From contig DXVY01000110.1 in assembly GCA_019417145.1 (NCBI GenBank), positions 1-5,967 of the forward strand: DNA of 5,967 bases, read 5' to 3'. The number at the start of each line of letters is the position of its first letter. Position 1 is the first letter of the stretch. This document shows positions 4,141 to 5,967 of the stretch, piece after piece. The notes under the pieces were generated by a model. The model saw nothing but the letters and a program-made list of their open reading frames with translations, did not search any database and was not told the DNA's origin. This DNA is from Clostridiales bacterium (lineage in GTDB: Bacteria; Bacillota; Clostridia; Oscillospirales; Acutalibacteraceae). Both the position numbers and the translations under genes were made by a program.

Positions 4141-5898
4141 ATGTCTGAAGTGAAGATGGTCAATCTGAAAATCAACGGCATGCCTCTCAGCGTGCCGGCC
4201 GGCTCCACCATTCTGGAAGCGGCCCGTTATCTGGGGATTGAAATTCCCACCCTTTGCTTTTTAAAGGATTTAAACGAGATCGGCGCCTGCCGGATCTGCG
4301 TGGTGGAGGTTAAGGGCGCCAAGTCCCTGGTGGCCTCCTGCGTTTTCCCGGTGAGCGAGGGCATGGAGGTTTACACCAATTCCCTGCGGGTGCAGAACGC
4401 CCGCAAAATGACCCTGGAGCTGATCCTTTCCACTCATGACCGCAAGTGCCTCTCCTGCGTGCGCAGCGGCAACTGCGAATTGCAAAAGCTGTGTAAGGAA
4501 TTCGGCGTGGAGGACGAGGGCCGTTTTGACGGCGACAATCCCCAGTACGCCCCCGACGACAGCGCGGTGCATATGGTGCGGGACAACAATAAATGTATCC
4601 TCTGCCGCCGCTGCATCGCGGCCTGCGAGGCCCAGCATGTGTCGGTTATCGGCGTCAACGACCGGGGATTTGACACCCATGTGGGCTGCGCCTTTGATTC
4701 GGATTTGAGCGCGGTTTCCTGCGTTTCCTGCGGCCAGTGTATTGTCAACTGCCCCACCGGCGCGCTGACCGAGCGGGACGATACCGGCAAGGTGTTCGAA
4801 GCGCTCAACGATCCCGACAAGCATGTGATCGTCCAGACCGCGCCTTCCATCCGCGTGACCTTGGGCGAGTGCTTCGATATGCCCATCGGCTCCAACGTCA
4901 CCGGTAAGATGGTGGCGGCCCTGCGCCGGCTGGGCTTTGAGAAGGTGTTTGACACCGATTTCTCGGCCGACCTGACCATTATGGAGGAGGCCCACGAGTT
5001 TATCGACCGGGTGCAGAACGGCGGCCCGCTGCCTCTGATTACCTCCTGCTCGCCGGGCTGGATCAAGTATTGTGAATACTATTACCCCGACATGATCAAA
5101 AACCTGTCCTCCTGCAAGTCGCCCCAGCAGATGTTCGGCGCGGTCATCAAGACCTGGTATGCCGAGAAGATGGGCTGGGATCCCAAGGACATTGTAGTGG
5201 TGGGCATCATGCCCTGCACGGCCAAGAAGTTTGAAGTGGGTCGTGAGGACGAGAACGCGGCCGGCGTGCCCGACTGCGACATCGCCCTGACCACCCGGGA
5301 GCTGGCCCGTATGATCGGTCGGGCTCATATCAACTTTGTGAACCTGCCCGACGAGGAATTTGACAATCCTCTGGGCGAGGCTTCGGGCGCCGGCGTGATC
5401 TTCGGCGCCACCGGCGGCGTTATGGAAGCCGCCCTGCGTACGGCCGTGGAGACCCTGGAGGGCAAGCCCCTGGAGAGCGTGGACTTTACTGCGGTGCGCG
5501 GCACCGACACCATCAAGGAGGCTACCCTGACCGTAAACGGCATGGAGGTCAACGTAGCGGTGACCAGCGGCCTGTCCGGCGCTCACGAGGTGCTGGAGAA
5601 GGTGCGCAGCGGTGAAAAGAATTACCACTTCATCGAGGTCATGGGCTGCCCGGGCGGCTGCGTCAACGGCGGCGGCCAGCCGGTGCAGCATGCGGTGGTC
5701 CGCAGCTTTGTGGATCTGAAGGCCAAGCGGGCCGAGGCCCTCTATGAGGCCGACCGGAACCTGCCGGTGCGAAAGTCCCACGAGAATCCCATGATCAAGA
5801 AGCTGTATGAAGAGTATCTGGGCGAGCCGGGCAGCCACCTGGCCCACAAGATCCTGCATACCTCTTATGTAGATCGGTCCAAGGACGTGATCAAGTAG
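4141..5898 (+). CDS. hydA: [FeFe] hydrogenase catalytic subunit, NADH-dependent group A (HydA/HndD)
   Basis: The 585-residue protein has the domain order of Clostridium pasteurianum hydrogenase I (CpI). It starts with a plant-type [2Fe-2S] domain (C39, C50, C53, C67). A His-Cys [4Fe-4S] site follows (H99, C103, C106, C112), then two [4Fe-4S] clusters (C152, C155, C158, C162 and C194, C197, C200, C204). The H-cluster domain (about 225-585) has L1 TSCSPGW (301-307), L2 MPCTAKKFE (357-365) and L3 EVMGCPGGCVNGGGQP (499-514), giving ligands C359, C503 and C507. L1 has Ser304 where CpI has its fourth ligand C300, while C303 matches the proton-relay C299. E283, E286, R290 and S323 match the rest of the CpI proton path. 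There is no C-terminal extra [2Fe-2S] domain of the Thermotoga HydA kind. It reduces protons to H2 or oxidises H2, in the cytoplasm, with electrons from HydB/HydC and ferredoxin. Maturases HydE, HydF and HydG are not in the window. It starts 16 bases after hydB. Confidence 0.97.
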   Translation: MSEVKMVNLKINGMPLSVPAGSTILEAARYLGIEIPTLCFLKDLNEIGACRICVVEVKGAKSLVASCVFPVSEGMEVYTNSLRVQNARKMTLELILSTHDRKCLSCVRSGNCELQKLCKEFGVEDEGRFDGDNPQYAPDDSAVHMVRDNNKCILCRRCIAACEAQHVSVIGVNDRGFDTHVGCAFDSDLSAVSCVSCGQCIVNCPTGALTERDDTGKVFEALNDPDKHVIVQTAPSIRVTLGECFDMPIGSNVTGKMVAALRRLGFEKVFDTDFSADLTIMEEAHEFIDRVQNGGPLPLITSCSPGWIKYCEYYYPDMIKNLSSCKSPQQMFGAVIKTWYAEKMGWDPKDIVVVGIMPCTAKKFEVGREDENAAGVPDCDIALTTRELARMIGRAHINFVNLPDEEFDNPLGEASGAGVIFGATGGVMEAALRTAVETLEGKPLESVDFTAVRGTDTIKEATLTVNGMEVNVAVTSGLSGAHEVLEKVRSGEKNYHFIEVMGCPGGCVNGGGQPVQHAVVRSFVDLKAKRAEALYEADRNLPVRKSHENPMIKKLYEEYLGEPGSHLAHKILHTSYVDRSKDVIK

Positions 5899-5910
5899 AT
5901 CCTGCTTTCC

Positions 5911-5952
5911 AAGAACCCGTCCCGCTGAGAAAACAGCGGGGCGGGTTCTTTT
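5911..5952 (+). terminator. Intrinsic terminator of the hydrogenase operon
   Basis: A 17-bp stem (5911-5927 with 5934-5950, one T-G wobble) carries a 6-base loop AGAAAA and is followed by a T-rich tail (TTCTTTTC, 5946-5953, partly in the stem). It starts 12 bases after the hydA stop. The AAGAA/TTCTT ends could also let it work from the other strand. Confidence 0.92.
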
Positions 5953-5967
5953 CATAAAGATATATAT

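Noticed and set aside
2769..4211. 480-codon open frame on the - strand
   Set aside because: It lies opposite hydB, whose motifs are unmistakable. Long antisense frames arise from its biased GC-rich codons, and the product has no recognisable domain.
4270..5955. 561-codon open frame on the - strand
   Set aside because: It lies opposite hydA and runs into the terminator. The His-, Gly- and Ala-rich product is typical of a codon-bias shadow.

Overview
The window carries one complete five-gene operon on the + strand (820-5898). It encodes a soluble, multi-subunit NAD-linked [FeFe] hydrogenase of the electron-bifurcating type (HydABC of Thermotoga, HndABCD of Desulfovibrio fructosovorans). Ahead of it lies about 680 bases of non-coding, hairpin-rich DNA. 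Strong Shine-Dalgarno sites, short gene gaps, GC-rich third codon positions and this gene order point to an anaerobic, fermentative member of the Clostridia, probably of the Ruminococcaceae/Oscillospiraceae kind. The taxonomic placement is inference; no marker gene is present.

Layout. Positions 2-142 look like the 3' end of an unrecognised gene cut by the window edge. A strong intrinsic terminator follows at 254-296. From 297 to 513 there is no gene, but there are several GC-rich inverted repeats, including a nested two-stem structure with a GAAA-capped hairpin (391-455). A near-consensus vegetative promoter (514-542) starts the hydrogenase transcription unit. Its leader would be about 270 nt long and contains an operator-like inverted repeat (572-587) and an attenuator-like hairpin (759-783) just before the first ribosome binding site.

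Genes, in order: hydC/hndA (NuoE-like [2Fe-2S] subunit, 820-1317); a lone GHKL-type ATPase (1317-1871) that overlaps it by one base; hndB (small thioredoxin-fold ferredoxin-like protein, 1947-2318); hydB/hndC (NuoF-like FMN/NAD(H) and Fe-S subunit, 2334-4124); hydA/hndD (catalytic [FeFe] subunit, 4141-5898). A 17-bp hairpin terminator at 5911-5952 closes the operon.

How they work together. HydB should oxidise NADH at FMN, or reduce NAD+ in reverse. HydC and HydB hold the [2Fe-2S] clusters next to the flavin, and HydA makes or consumes H2 at its H-cluster while exchanging electrons with ferredoxin. In enzymes of this family, H2 is formed from NADH and reduced ferredoxin together, or the reverse. 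HndB is an accessory subunit in the Desulfovibrio enzyme. The ATPase is not a redox protein and is probably regulatory. This gene order is known from other Clostridia as far as I recall, so the operon itself is not a new system. The less explained parts are the embedded ATPase, the Cys-to-Ser change in the H-cluster loop of HydA, the three-cysteine HndB and the structured DNA upstream.
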